Below are positions 26,718-35,605 of a stretch of DNA of 64,000 nucleotides, in pieces. The notes beneath the pieces are model-generated. The model did not search any database and was not told the origin of the DNA. It was given only the letters and a program-made list of their open reading frames with translations. The DNA comes from Marinomonas profundi (GTDB taxonomy: Bacteria > Pseudomonadota > Gammaproteobacteria > Pseudomonadales > Marinomonadaceae). The stretch spans positions 2,614,578-2,678,577 of the forward strand of contig NZ_CP073013.1 in the NCBI RefSeq assembly GCF_020694005.1, given 5' to 3'. Positions within the stretch are counted from its first letter, which is position 1. Every line of letters begins with the position of its first letter. The translations under genes were made by a program, and so were the position numbers.

Positions 26718-28169
26718 ATGAAAAAATATTTGGCGGTTTTTGCTCTTGGGCTATCTTCTAGTGCAATGGCATCAATGAATATTTACCAGCCGATTGGCTC
26801 TAGTACGGTATTGGGAAATTATGGTAATCGCCATGCGCTGTCGACGGCGTCAGGTAACCCTGCGTCTTCTTATTTGATGGCAAATCTGCAAGGCTTTCGG
26901 GTGAACTTTTTGGGCCCGTTAGGCATCGCCGTTGAAGGTGGTGGTATTAATGGTTTGAACGATAGAGTGGATGACCTTGAAGCTATCTTTGATGAAGACT
27001 TTACTTCAGGTGTTGATTTGGATGCCATTGAGACTGGTGCCCAAGATGCTTATCAAGCAGAGTTTGATTCGAGCGGAGACACAGTGGCGGCAGAAGCCGC
27101 AGCGAACCAATATGTTGTCGATGCTGTTGCGGACGTACTGGCTGATATTGACAGCACTCTTGTTTCGGCGGACGAGGTGATTACAGACATTAGCAATACT
27201 ACCTATTTGAAATTTGCCACCACGGTGCAAGCACCTTTTTTGCCTATTATTTATAAAACTCGACGTCGTGGGGTTTTTACACTTGATGCCAGCGCTTCTC
27301 TTGTTGGGCGTGCGAGTATATTGGCCGATAATTTAACATTGACGGGGTTGGAGGATTTAGAAGGTTTAGACGATGCAAATGATATCGACAGTGTTGACAT
27401 TAGTGACGTTAACCTTGAAACCGATACCGCCGTTTATTTAAAAAGAGCATCAGACTTGCGCTTTAGTGTCGGCTACAGCGAAATGGTGTCACGATCTGAG
27501 TATAGTGCGCTTATTCTGGGCGGAAGGTTGAATTTTCATAAGCTGGCGTTAGATCAAAAGCTCACCGTTCTGACAGAAGATGAAGATTCTAGTGTGTCTT
27601 ATGGCGACTTTTTTTTAAGCCGAGACGAAATTTCATCGGGAGTATCATTAGATCTAGGGCTTATTTTGGCGGCGCGGAATTACCAGTTAGGCGCTTCTAT
27701 CGCCAACGTGAACGAACCAACCTTTGATTATAAAGTACTCGGCAATTGTGCTGGATTATCTGGTGCGGACTTAACCAGCTGTCATGCGGCGATTCGCTTT
27801 GCCAACAAAGGCGCGTTGTCGTTAAGGGAAACCTATAGAATGGAAGCCCAAATGACAGTGGACGCAGCGATTAAAAGTAAAGACCAGCATTTCTCTTTGG
27901 CCGGGTCTTATGATGTGAATGCCATAGCGGATCCGTTAGGGGATGAATATCAGTGGGCTGTCGTGTCTCTGTCGTATTTTAGTGATAACTGGATATTGCC
28001 TGGTATGCGAGTAGGCTATCGAAGAAACCTAGTGGGTAATGAGTTAAATTACTTAACAGCAGGGCTAACGTTTTATCGACGTTTAGATTTCGATGTGGCC
28101 TACGCAGCAGAGAATGACAATGGCAATAGTGGTGCATTTTTCTCAGTTGGCTATAGCTTTGCTTTTTAA
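26718..28169 (+). CDS. TraF-like (TraF_2 family) outer-membrane protein, paralogue 2
   Basis: Paralogue of the preceding gene, 483 aa. It shares the signal peptide plus Q-P-I-G-S-S opening, the S-G-N-P-A-S motif, G-P-L-G-I-A-V-E, the L-P-I-I-Y-K-T-R stretch, D-P-L-G-D-E-Y-Q-W-A-V and the C-terminal F-F-S-V-G-Y-S-F-A-F with terminal Phe. It differs by a longer acidic, Ala/Asp-rich insert (about residues 90-160) that may be a coiled or extracellular segment. The two copies flank a terminator, so they are separately expressed duplicates with room to diverge. No homologous transfer genes are in the window. Confidence 0.62.
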   Translation: MKKYLAVFALGLSSSAMASMNIYQPIGSSTVLGNYGNRHALSTASGNPASSYLMANLQGFRVNFLGPLGIAVEGGGINGLNDRVDDLEAIFDEDFTSGVDLDAIETGAQDAYQAEFDSSGDTVAAEAAANQYVVDAVADVLADIDSTLVSADEVITDISNTTYLKFATTVQAPFLPIIYKTRRRGVFTLDASASLVGRASILADNLTLTGLEDLEGLDDANDIDSVDISDVNLETDTAVYLKRASDLRFSVGYSEMVSRSEYSALILGGRLNFHKLALDQKLTVLTEDEDSSVSYGDFFLSRDEISSGVSLDLGLILAARNYQLGASIANVNEPTFDYKVLGNCAGLSGADLTSCHAAIRFANKGALSLRETYRMEAQMTVDAAIKSKDQHFSLAGSYDVNAIADPLGDEYQWAVVSLSYFSDNWILPGMRVGYRRNLVGNELNYLTAGLTFYRRLDFDVAYAAENDNGNSGAFFSVGYSFAF

Positions 28170-28184
28170 ATCAACCAGCCTTGG

Positions 28185-28766
28185 TTAAACCAGAATAAGC
28201 TGAGTTGGCGTGATCACCGCTTGTAACGGCACGTCCCAGCCTTCTACTGGAAGGCTTTTTACTTCTTGGCAATCGTGCGCCATACCAATCAAGCGCGGTG
28301 ATTTATCCGCTCTTTTGTCGGCAAAGGTTCTGTCGTAAAAGCCACCACCCATGCCAAGGCGTCCACCTTTAGAATCAAATCCAACCAAAGGCAACAAGAC
28401 GATATCCAGCTCATCGCCAGATAAATAATCTGCTGTTAATGGTTCTTTAATGCCAAAAATGTTTTCTTGCCAGACGGTCTCTGCGGTGTAGCGGGCAAAG
28501 GTGAGTTGTTTGTCTTGTACAACGGGGAGATACGTTTCAATGTCGTTTTGCCAAAAATACTCACATAAGAGATGAGGCGATATTTCACCGTCATTGCTTA
28601 GGTACAAAGCAATACGTTGGGTGTTCTCGATGGCATGACTGAGTTGTTGTTTGAAGCAAGATAACAGCTCGGTCGCCGCAATAAGCTGTTCGTCGGCGGA
28701 TAAGTTTCTTCTGCTTTGACGTAATTGGCGACGCAGGGTTTGTCTAGGGTCGAGATGAGAGGTCAT
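28185..28766 (-). CDS. 5-formyltetrahydrofolate cyclo-ligase
   Basis: ATP-dependent conversion of 5-formyl-THF to 5,10-methenyl-THF (YgfA/FAU/MTHFS family). The family motif G-x-R-L-G-x-G-x-G-x-Y-D-R is seen as G-G-R-L-G-M-G-G-G-F-Y-D-R near residue 134, and the N-terminal R-x-x-L-R-x-x-R-R basic segment is present. The frame reads up to a TTG at 28781, but the ATG at 28766 (193 aa) is the better start and leaves the 6S RNA 3' end just upstream. The ssrS-ygfA order is the same as in enterobacteria, where they are cotranscribed. Confidence 0.92.
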   Translation of the reverse strand: MTSHLDPRQTLRRQLRQSRRNLSADEQLIAATELLSCFKQQLSHAIENTQRIALYLSNDGEISPHLLCEYFWQNDIETYLPVVQDKQLTFARYTAETVWQENIFGIKEPLTADYLSGDELDIVLLPLVGFDSKGGRLGMGGGFYDRTFADKRADKSPRLIGMAHDCQEVKSLPVEGWDVPLQAVITPTQLILV

Positions 28767-28770
28767 AAAA

Positions 28771-28980
28771 GAGTTTCCCAAGTTGCCGTTTCGGCTATTG
28801 GCCTTGAACCCAGTGGTTCAAGGTGGAAAGAACTGTGATTCTTTAGGCTTTCCGACGCACGGACATGCACACCAAACCAGCAGGCTCTTTCCGGGGTATT
28901 ACTCATAGGCTCAAGGGCGTTAAGCCGCTTCGAACAACCCAGGAAACGAATGCCAGTATAAAGTAACTCAACAGAGAAAT
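28771..28980 (-). ncRNA. ssrS: 6S RNA
   Basis: Regulator of sigma-70 RNA polymerase. Recognised by synteny (between zapA and the 5-formyl-THF cyclo-ligase) and sequence: read on the minus strand it starts ATTTCTCTG, like E. coli 6S RNA, and near its 3' end has CACCTTGAACC then GGTTCAAGG, the conserved 3' stem-loop. The ends are approximate (5' near 28980, 3' near 28771-28785). An open frame on the same strand here is a shadow of the RNA. Confidence 0.88.
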
Positions 28981-29077
28981 CACTCAATAGCCCCATTCGT
29001 TTTCTGCCGTGAATGAAGAAAATTCGTGTTCTACGCTTGCAATCAAAAAAGTAGATCAAAGAATCAACCATGGCTGA

Positions 29078-29377
29078 TTAGTCATTAACCAATTTTGTTT
29101 CATGGGTTAATGCCGCATCAAGCTGTGAGGTCAGTTCTCGCAACTGTTGCTCGTTAGCACGGGCGTATTTTCGATTATTCAGCATATCGTGAGTAATATT
29201 CAACGCCGCAAGCACGGCTATTTTTTCTACGCCGACAATTTTTCCGCTGGCTTTGATTTCGTGCATTTGATTGTTTAAATACTCAGCGGCTTCTTTTAAA
29301 TCGGCTTCATGCCCTTTAGGGCAATTTATCTTATAATTTTGTCCCAGTATGGCGACTGAGACGGTTGGCTTATCCAT
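29078..29377 (-). CDS. zapA: cell division protein ZapA
   Basis: Small cytosolic FtsZ-ring stabiliser that cross-links FtsZ filaments. The N-terminal beta-rich head (V-S-V-A-I-L-G-Q-N-Y) is followed by a long helix with heptad-like leucines for dimerisation. ATG at 29377 with GGAG upstream gives 99 aa, the usual size; an upstream extension to 29407 is unlikely. It sits directly before 6S RNA and divergent from prfB. Confidence 0.9.
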   Translation of the reverse strand: MDKPTVSVAILGQNYKINCPKGHEADLKEAAEYLNNQMHEIKASGKIVGVEKIAVLAALNITHDMLNNRKYARANEQQLRELTSQLDAALTHETKLVND

Positions 29378-29521
29378 ATTGACTCCATTTGATAGCAAGG
29401 CCCACAAAAAATGGTCTGTTTTTCCATCATTGGGTAGCGAATGGCATTTTATGCTGCGAGTAAATTCGTTACAATTCCGGATTACTTTAATTCACACTGT
29501 TTATAGCAAATTGACGCCAAT

Positions 29522-30617
29522 ATGGAAATAAACCCGATACTTTCTAAGATAAAAGACCTTTCTGCTCGTGCTTTAACCCTTCGGGGGTATCTTTGACTAT
29601 GAGTCAAAGAAAGAACGCTTAGAGGAAGTTAACCGTGAACTGGAAGACCCCGCTATTTGGAACGATCCAGAATACGCCCAAAAACTCGGCAAAGAGCGTG
29701 CTGCGCTTGAAGCTGTTGTTGAAACCCTAGACAGCATGGAATCGGGTTTAAGCGATTCTAAAGAGCTGTTGGACATTGCCGTAGAAGAAAACGACGCAGA
29801 ATCCGTAGAAGCGGTTGAACTTGAGCTAGAAGCCCTAGAAGCCTTATTAGCCAAGTTAGAGTTTCGTCGCATGTTTTCCAAAGAAATGGATGAAAACAGC
29901 GCTTTCTTGGACATTCAGTCTGGTTCCGGCGGCACCGAAGCTCAGGATTGGGCCAACATTCTATTGCGCATGTATTTACGCTGGGGTGAAGACAAAGGCT
30001 TTAATGTCGAGCTGATGGAAGTCTCTGCGGGCGATGTGGCGGGGATCAAATCCGCGACCATTCGTTTTGAAGGCGAATACGCTTTTGGTTGGTTGCGTAC
30101 TGAAACGGGTGTCCATCGTCTGGTGCGTAAGTCGCCATTTGATTCTGGCAATCGTCGTCATACTTCGTTTGCTTCCGTGTTTGTGTCGCCAGAAGTGGAT
30201 GATAACGTGGACATTGAGATCAATCCTGCGGACATTCGTACTGACACTTACCGCTCCTCTGGTGCCGGTGGTCAGCACGTTAACACCACCGACTCGGCGG
30301 TGCGTATTACCCACGTTCCTACGGGCATCGTGGTGCAGTGTCAGAATCAGCGCTCACAACACGCTAACCGTGATTTTGCGATGAAACAACTGCGTGCCAA
30401 ATTGTACGAATTTGAAATGATGAAACGTAACGAAGCGGCGCAAGCCCTAGAAGACAGCAAATCTGATATCGGTTGGGGCAGTCAGATTCGCTCTTACGTA
30501 TTGGATGCATCGCGTATCAAGGATTTACGTACGGGTGTAGAAACGTCCAATACGGGTGCTGTGCTGGATGGCAATTTAGATCAGTTTATCGTGGCGAGTT
30601 TGAAGCAAGGCTTGTAA
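29522..30617 (+). CDS. prfB: peptide chain release factor 2, with programmed +1 frameshift
   Basis: Reads UGA and UAA stop codons and releases the peptide. A 24-codon first frame starts at ATG 29522 and runs to an in-frame TGA at 29594-29596; the second frame continues from GAC at 29595 to 30617, for a 364-aa product (E. coli RF2 is 365). Residues on both sides of the shift match RF2 (L-R-G-Y-L then [13 protein letters not shown]). The GGQ catalytic loop (S-G-A-G-G-Q-H-V-N) and the SPF codon-recognition motif (R-K-S-P-F-D-S-G) are present. The apparent interruption is the family's autoregulatory signal, not damage. lysS follows 88 bases later, a conserved pair. Confidence 0.96.
29581..29597 (+). 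promoter_or_regulatory. prfB programmed frameshift signal
   Basis: CGGGGGTATCTTTGAC: a Shine-Dalgarno-like GGGGG, the slippery CTT-T and the TGA stop followed by C, a weak termination context. Low RF2 favours the +1 slip, so RF2 controls its own synthesis. The spacing matches E. coli. Confidence 0.95.
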
Positions 30618-30705
30618 CACCGCAGCCTGTCACGAAGCAGAATGCACGTTTTTAACTATTTTTGAACAATGACCACTTTTTAACATTTAAGAGCAATAGC
30701 AAATC

Positions 30706-32208
30706 ATGGCTAACGAAAACAGCACAGAATCCACAGTACAATCCGACGACAACCGCTTAGTCGCAGAACGCCGCGGTAAATTAGCCGCGATTCGCGCTGA
30801 ACGTAATGCTTACCCAAATACGTTTCGTCCAAACGCTTATGCCGCAGACCTTCAAGCAGAATTCGGCGAACTAGAAAAAGCCGAGTTAGAAGAGAAAGAC
30901 CATAAAGTCAGCATTGCGGGTCGTATTATTCGTAACCGTGGTGCCTTCATGTTGCTACAAGACATGACGGGGCAAATCCAAGCGTACGTTAACCGTAAAG
31001 CCTTGAGCCCAGAATTATTGGCCGATCAAAAAACGTGGGATTTGGGCGACATCATCGGCATTTCAGGCCCTGTGCATAAATCGGGCAAAGGCGACTTGTA
31101 CATCGACATGCAAGAAGCACAATTGCTAACCAAATCACTACGTCCGCTGCCAGACAAGCATCACGGTTTGTCTGACATGGAAATGCGTTATCGCCAGCGT
31201 TATGTGGATTTGATCGTCAACGAAGAGTCTCGTGAGACCTTCCAAATGCGTTCAAAAATCATCTCTACGATTCGTCGCTTCCTAGAAGATCGCCGTTTCA
31301 TGGAAGTGGAAACACCGATGTTACAGACTATTCCTGGTGGTGCCTCTGCACGCCCGTTCGTGACGCATCATAATGCCATGGACATGAGCATGTACTTGCG
31401 TATCGCGCCAGAGCTTTACTTGAAGCGTTTGGTGGTCGGTGGCTTTGAACGCGTGTTCGAGATCAATCGTAACTTCCGTAACGAAGGTACTTCGACGCGT
31501 CACAATCCAGAATTCACCATGATCGAATTCTACCAAGCGTACGCCGATTACAAGGATCTAATGGACCTGACGGAAGAGATGTTGCGTACCGTGGCAGAAA
31601 AAGTGCTGGGTACAACTAAGGTCACTTACCAAGGTTCTGACTACGATTTTGGCGCGCCGTTTGTTCGCATGAGCATGCTGGATTCGATTTTGCACTACAA
31701 TCCAGAATTGACCACAGCCGATCTAGAAACCCTAGAAAGCGCAACCGCGGTAGCGAAAAAACTAAAAATCGATGTGAAGCCTATTTGGGGCTTGGGCAAA
31801 CTTTGGACGGAAATCTTCGAAGAAACGGCTGAGCACAAATTAGATCAACCGACTTTTATTACCGAATACCCAGCGGAAGTATCGCCACTGGCGCGTCGCA
31901 GCGACAACAACGACTTCATTACCGACCGTTTTGAATTCTTCGTGGGTGGTCGTGAAATCGCTAATGGTTTCTCGGAGCTTAACGATCCAGAAGACCAAGC
32001 TGAGCGTTTCATGCGCCAAGTTGCCGAAAAAGACGCGGGTGACGATGAAGCCATGCATTACGATGCCGACTACATCAACGCCTTAGAATACGGCCTACCA
32101 CCCACCGCGGGTGAAGGTATCGGTATCGACCGTTTGGTGATGTTGTTCACTGATGCGCCGTCGATCCGCGACGTACTCTTGTTTCCACATATGCGCCCAC
32201 AAGATTAA
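30706..32208 (+). CDS. lysS: lysyl-tRNA synthetase, class II
   Basis: Charges tRNA-Lys. The N-terminal OB-fold anticodon-binding domain (to about residue 150) is followed by the class II core: motif 2 ([14 protein letters not shown] near residue 259) and motif 3 ([10 protein letters not shown] near 475). The length, 500 aa, fits LysRS (505). Position after prfB is the standard arrangement. Closed by a terminator. Confidence 0.97.
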   Translation: MANENSTESTVQSDDNRLVAERRGKLAAIRAERNAYPNTFRPNAYAADLQAEFGELEKAELEEKDHKVSIAGRIIRNRGAFMLLQDMTGQIQAYVNRKALSPELLADQKTWDLGDIIGISGPVHKSGKGDLYIDMQEAQLLTKSLRPLPDKHHGLSDMEMRYRQRYVDLIVNEESRETFQMRSKIISTIRRFLEDRRFMEVETPMLQTIPGGASARPFVTHHNAMDMSMYLRIAPELYLKRLVVGGFERVFEINRNFRNEGTSTRHNPEFTMIEFYQAYADYKDLMDLTEEMLRTVAEKVLGTTKVTYQGSDYDFGAPFVRMSMLDSILHYNPELTTADLETLESATAVAKKLKIDVKPIWGLGKLWTEIFEETAEHKLDQPTFITEYPAEVSPLARRSDNNDFITDRFEFFVGGREIANGFSELNDPEDQAERFMRQVAEKDAGDDEAMHYDADYINALEYGLPPTAGEGIGIDRLVMLFTDAPSIRDVLLFPHMRPQD

Positions 32209-32238
32209 TCTTAGGCCGCATAGAAAAACGTAATACAA

Positions 32239-32266
32239 AAATAAGGCCTCAATCGAGGCCTTATTT
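32239..32266 (+). terminator. terminator after lysS
   Basis: 12-bp perfect stem AAATAAGGCCTC/GAGGCCTTATTT with a 4-base loop; A-run before and ATTTG after. Confidence 0.8.
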
Positions 32267-32319
32267 GATTTGAAGTCTTTTGCACCTTCTACTTTTGCTA
32301 AAAAATAATGGAGCACTCC

Positions 32320-33378
32320 ATGAGTCGTTTTTGGACAGATAAAATTGCTTCTCTTGACCCTTATGTGCCAGGCGAACAACCGCAAGACAAAAAATACATC
32401 AAGCTAAACACCAACGAAAGTCCTTATTCGCCATCGCCTAAAGCGCTAGAAGCGATGGCAGCAGAAGTCAGTGAACGTTTGCGTCTTTATCCAGATCCAA
32501 ATGGCGTCACATTGAAAAACGCCTTGGCAAAAAGCTACCAGTTAAACGCAAACCAAGTGTTTGTCGGTAATGGCTCGGACGAAGTCTTGGCGTTGGCTTT
32601 CATGGGGTACTTTGCAGGCGGTAAGCCTTTGGCTTTCGCTGACATCACCTATAGCTTTTATAAAGTCTACGCAGGCTTATACAGCATCGAACCCAAACTG
32701 ATTCCGCTCAATGAGCATTTTGATATTGTCCCTGCGGATTATGAAAACCTAGACGTGTCGGGTGTGGTGATCACCAACCCTAACGCGCCAACAGGTAAGG
32801 CTTTGCCGTTGGCCGATATTGAGACGATTCTAAACGCAAATCCTGATGTCGTGGTGCTGGTGGATGAAGCGTATGTGGACTTCGGCGCACAAAGTGCGGC
32901 GTCTCTGATTAATCAATACCCAAACTTATTGGTTGTACAAACCTTGTCTAAATCCCGTGCGTTGGCAGGGATTCGTGTGGGCTACGCATTGGGGCATCCA
33001 GATCTAATCGAAGGGCTAGAGCGCTTGAAGAACTCCTTCAACTCTTATCCAATCGACCGCATCGCCTTAGCCGGTGCCACTGCCGCCGTAGAAGACGAAG
33101 TCTATTTAAAAGCGATTTGCGACAAAACCATCGCCACCCGTGAACAGTCTGTCAAAGATCTTGAAGCACTTGGCTTTAACATCGTCCCATCAGCGACTAA
33201 CTTTGTCTTCGCCACCCACCCAGATAAAGACGCCGAGCAAATTTACCTTGCCCTAAAAGAACAAGGTATCCTCGTTCGTTACTTTGGTAAAAAGCCGCGC
33301 ATCGGCAACTACCTACGCATCACCATAGGCACAGACGAAGAAATGGCCGCGCTTACCGCGGCATTGAAAACCTTGTAA
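32320..33378 (+). CDS. hisC: histidinol-phosphate aminotransferase
   Basis: PLP aminotransferase that converts imidazole-acetol phosphate to histidinol phosphate. It shows the N-T-N-E-S-P-Y motif near residue 31, V-G-N-G-S-D-E-V near 85, T-N-P-N-A-P-T-G near 150 and the Schiff-base lysine in T-L-S-K-S-R-A-L-A-G. An in-frame ATG lies 12 bases upstream, but GGAG sits just before the ATG at 32320 (352 aa). It is separate from the his operon; orphan hisC copies are common and may also act on aromatic amino acids. Confidence 0.9.
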   Translation: MSRFWTDKIASLDPYVPGEQPQDKKYIKLNTNESPYSPSPKALEAMAAEVSERLRLYPDPNGVTLKNALAKSYQLNANQVFVGNGSDEVLALAFMGYFAGGKPLAFADITYSFYKVYAGLYSIEPKLIPLNEHFDIVPADYENLDVSGVVITNPNAPTGKALPLADIETILNANPDVVVLVDEAYVDFGAQSAASLINQYPNLLVVQTLSKSRALAGIRVGYALGHPDLIEGLERLKNSFNSYPIDRIALAGATAAVEDEVYLKAICDKTIATREQSVKDLEALGFNIVPSATNFVFATHPDKDAEQIYLALKEQGILVRYFGKKPRIGNYLRITIGTDEEMAALTAALKTL

Positions 33379-33393
33379 GCGTCGTGCCAGCAG

Positions 33394-33422
33394 AACCTTC
33401 CTCTTTGCCAAAGGGGAAGGTT
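33394..33422 (+). terminator. 13-bp hairpin after hisC
   Basis: AACCTTCCTCTTT/AAAGGGGAAGGTT with a 3-base loop and one G-U pair, followed by TTTCG. Probable 3' end of hisC. Confidence 0.55.
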
Positions 33423-33543
33423 TCGCCTTCTCGCATCAAGATTTTAGGGCAAATGCCCCTCATCGACAGAGCCAAATGACGTATTTCATCTATACTGGCA
33501 GGAAATCTGTTGATAAGAATAGTGACTTAAGAAGGTAAACAAT

Positions 33544-34455
33544 ATGAGCATAGAAACAGCAAATTTCGAGTTAGAGAGTGAGTCTAGGAGTGGCTGCGAG
33601 GCGATTGAGGCTATTATTGAGCCACAACAGAAAGATCTCGGTGAGTTCATGGTGCGACGGACTCTACCAACGAGCGCACGCAAAATGGTCGGCCCATGGA
33701 TTTTCTTTGATCATATGGGGCCCGCTAGCTTCCCCGCCGGTTCTGGCGTCAATGTTCGTCCGCATCCTCACATCAATTTGGCCACGGTGACCTATTTGTT
33801 TGAAGGGGAAATTTTACACCGAGATTCTCTGGGTAGCCTTGCCACTATTACGCCTGGCGATATCAATTTGATGGTGGCAGGTAAAGGCATTACTCACTCA
33901 GAGCGAGAACGTCCAGAAGTAAAAAATGTTCCGCACAAGCTACACGGCTTACAATTGTGGTTGGCCTTGCCTGAAAAAGACGAAGAAATTGAACCGGCCT
34001 TTTATCATTACCCTGCGGCGAGCATTCCCACCGCGACGGTTGAGGGCGTGACGCTTAGCGTCCTAATGGGCACCGCTTATGGGGTGACCTCACCAGTCAA
34101 AACCTATGCTGAAACCTTGTATGTCGAAGCGCACATGCAAGCCGGGCAGCGCGTAACCTTACCTAACGCTGAAGAGCGTGCCATCTATGTGGCGAAAGGC
34201 GGCCTGAAAATAAAAGACACCGTGATACCCGAATTTGCCATGGTGATTCTATCAACGGCAGATGGCGTGGTTATTGAAGCCACCGCTGATTCGAGAATTG
34301 CCCTCATCGGTGGTGAAAAAATGACCAAACGCTTTATCGAATGGAACTTCATCTCCAGTCGTAAAGACCGCATCGAACAAGCCAAACGAGACTGGCTGGC
34401 AGGAAACTTTCCAAAAGTCGTGGATGATGAAGACGAATTTATCCCCTTGCCTTAA
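33544..34455 (+). CDS. pirin family protein
   Basis: Bicupin of the pirin family. The metal site in the N-terminal cupin is visible: F-F-D-H-M-G-P, H-P-H-I-N-L-A-T-V-T-Y, then E-x-x-H-R-D-S and G-I-T-H-S-E-R (three His and one Glu ligand). Pirins include quercetin dioxygenases and redox-responsive regulators; the role here is unknown. The length of 303 aa is slightly longer than YhhW-type pirins. Single gene with a terminator. Confidence 0.88.
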   Translation: MSIETANFELESESRSGCEAIEAIIEPQQKDLGEFMVRRTLPTSARKMVGPWIFFDHMGPASFPAGSGVNVRPHPHINLATVTYLFEGEILHRDSLGSLATITPGDINLMVAGKGITHSERERPEVKNVPHKLHGLQLWLALPEKDEEIEPAFYHYPAASIPTATVEGVTLSVLMGTAYGVTSPVKTYAETLYVEAHMQAGQRVTLPNAEERAIYVAKGGLKIKDTVIPEFAMVILSTADGVVIEATADSRIALIGGEKMTKRFIEWNFISSRKDRIEQAKRDWLAGNFPKVVDDEDEFIPLP

Positions 34456-34517
34456 GTGAAACGGCCTAGCATTTTTAATATGTGAGGGGTTTTAAATGTA
34501 TATTGAAGTACTAAGAG

Positions 34518-34546
34518 AAGGGCTACGAATGTAGCCCTTACGTTTT
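34518..34546 (+). terminator. terminator after the pirin gene
   Basis: 9-bp stem AAGGGCTAC/GTAGCCCTT, GAAT loop, then ACGTTTTTT. Confidence 0.85.
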
Positions 34547-34553
34547 TTGCTAC

Positions 34554-35504
34554 TTAGTGTTCAGACAGCGTGAAAGCAGAAGTGTAATACTTGATGTTTT
34601 CAGATGTGATCAAATAACAATCAAATAATTGTTTTTCTGAATCAACGCCTGTGCTGCCAGTTTTAATGAAGCTATCAGCCTGGCGAATGGCTTCGGCCGC
34701 AAAAACGGCGACAGGTTGTAGTACAGTGTATTCCATTTCGCCGTTTAAGATAGCTTCGGCCGCATCTGGAGAGCCGTCAAACCCACCGACTTTTATTTGA
34801 TCAAGCTTACCTGCTTCTTTAAGCGCAGCTATGGCGCCTAGAGCCATATCATCATTACCGCTAATAACGCCTTTGATGTTTGGGTTTGCTTGTAGAATCG
34901 ATTGCATTTTAGTGTAGCCTTGCGTGCGGTCCCAGTTAGCGACTTCGCTTGCGACTTTTATAAGGTCTGGGTATTGAGACAAAACCGTTTCGAAGCCATT
35001 AGAGCGCGTCTGAGCGTTGTTATCACTTGGTGCACCGAACAGCTCAACATAGTCGCCTGAATCTCCGACGCTTTCTATCCATTGCATGGCCCCTAATGCT
35101 GCGCCTTGTGCGTTATTTGAGACCAATTGTGCTTTTGCGAGGCCACTTTGGTTGATTTCAGCATTAATAATGATGACGGGGATACCCGCCGCAACCGCTT
35201 TGCGTACAGCACCAATAGAGCCATCAGCGTTAGCAGGGTCTAATATAATGGCTTTTGCTCTGTTAGTGATGGCTGTATCAATTAGCTTACTTTCTGTATT
35301 TGTGTCGCCTTTGTGAGCAGAAACATTAGCCTCGTAGCCCATGTCTTCAGCCGTTTTTTTAGCAACCTGACCTTCGGTAAACCAGTAGGGGTTAGAAGGG
35401 TTGTTAACTATAATAGACATTAAACCATCTGCCCAGGCACTGCTTGCCATTAGGGTTAAGCTAGCGGTAGAGGCAATCAATAAACGCTTTGTCATGTTAA
35501 ACAT
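34554..35504 (-). CDS. eryG: erythritol-type sugar ABC transporter binding protein
   Basis: Periplasmic binding protein of the ribose-binding (Peripla_BP_4) type for a carbohydrate or polyol. Signal peptide ends at S-S-A-W-A (about residue 25). The mature protein opens I-V-N-N-P-S-N-P-Y-W and has the D-P-A-N-A-D-G-S and G-N-D-D-M-A-L-G-A hinge motifs of this class. Last gene of a minus-strand operon (DUF2291, ATPase, permease, this gene), divergent from eryABCD, so the likely ligand is erythritol or another tetritol. GGAG lies 8 bases before the ATG. Xylitol or ribitol uptake is possible from sequence alone. Confidence 0.8.
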   Translation of the reverse strand: MFNMTKRLLIASTASLTLMASSAWADGLMSIIVNNPSNPYWFTEGQVAKKTAEDMGYEANVSAHKGDTNTESKLIDTAITNRAKAIILDPANADGSIGAVRKAVAAGIPVIIINAEINQSGLAKAQLVSNNAQGAALGAMQWIESVGDSGDYVELFGAPSDNNAQTRSNGFETVLSQYPDLIKVASEVANWDRTQGYTKMQSILQANPNIKGVISGNDDMALGAIAALKEAGKLDQIKVGGFDGSPDAAEAILNGEMEYTVLQPVAVFAAEAIRQADSFIKTGSTGVDSEKQLFDCYLITSENIKYYTSAFTLSEH

Positions 35505-35605
35505 GTGAAATACTCCAATTTATTATTTTAAGAGTGTGCCGAAGCTCGGCGAGTTGTTTGTGCCCGTTGACTGTTATTTTCTAAAGTAAACAGGCACAAC
35601 ATTTT

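Noticed and set aside
28763-29071. 102-codon minus-strand reading frame
   Set aside because: It overlies the 6S RNA, whose conserved ends and synteny explain the sequence.
29594-29596. In-frame TGA suggesting a broken prfB
   Set aside because: It sits in the standard RF2 frameshift context with continuous homology on both sides.
29976-30314. Minus-strand frames over prfB
   Set aside because: Shadows of a strongly conserved gene; no start signals.
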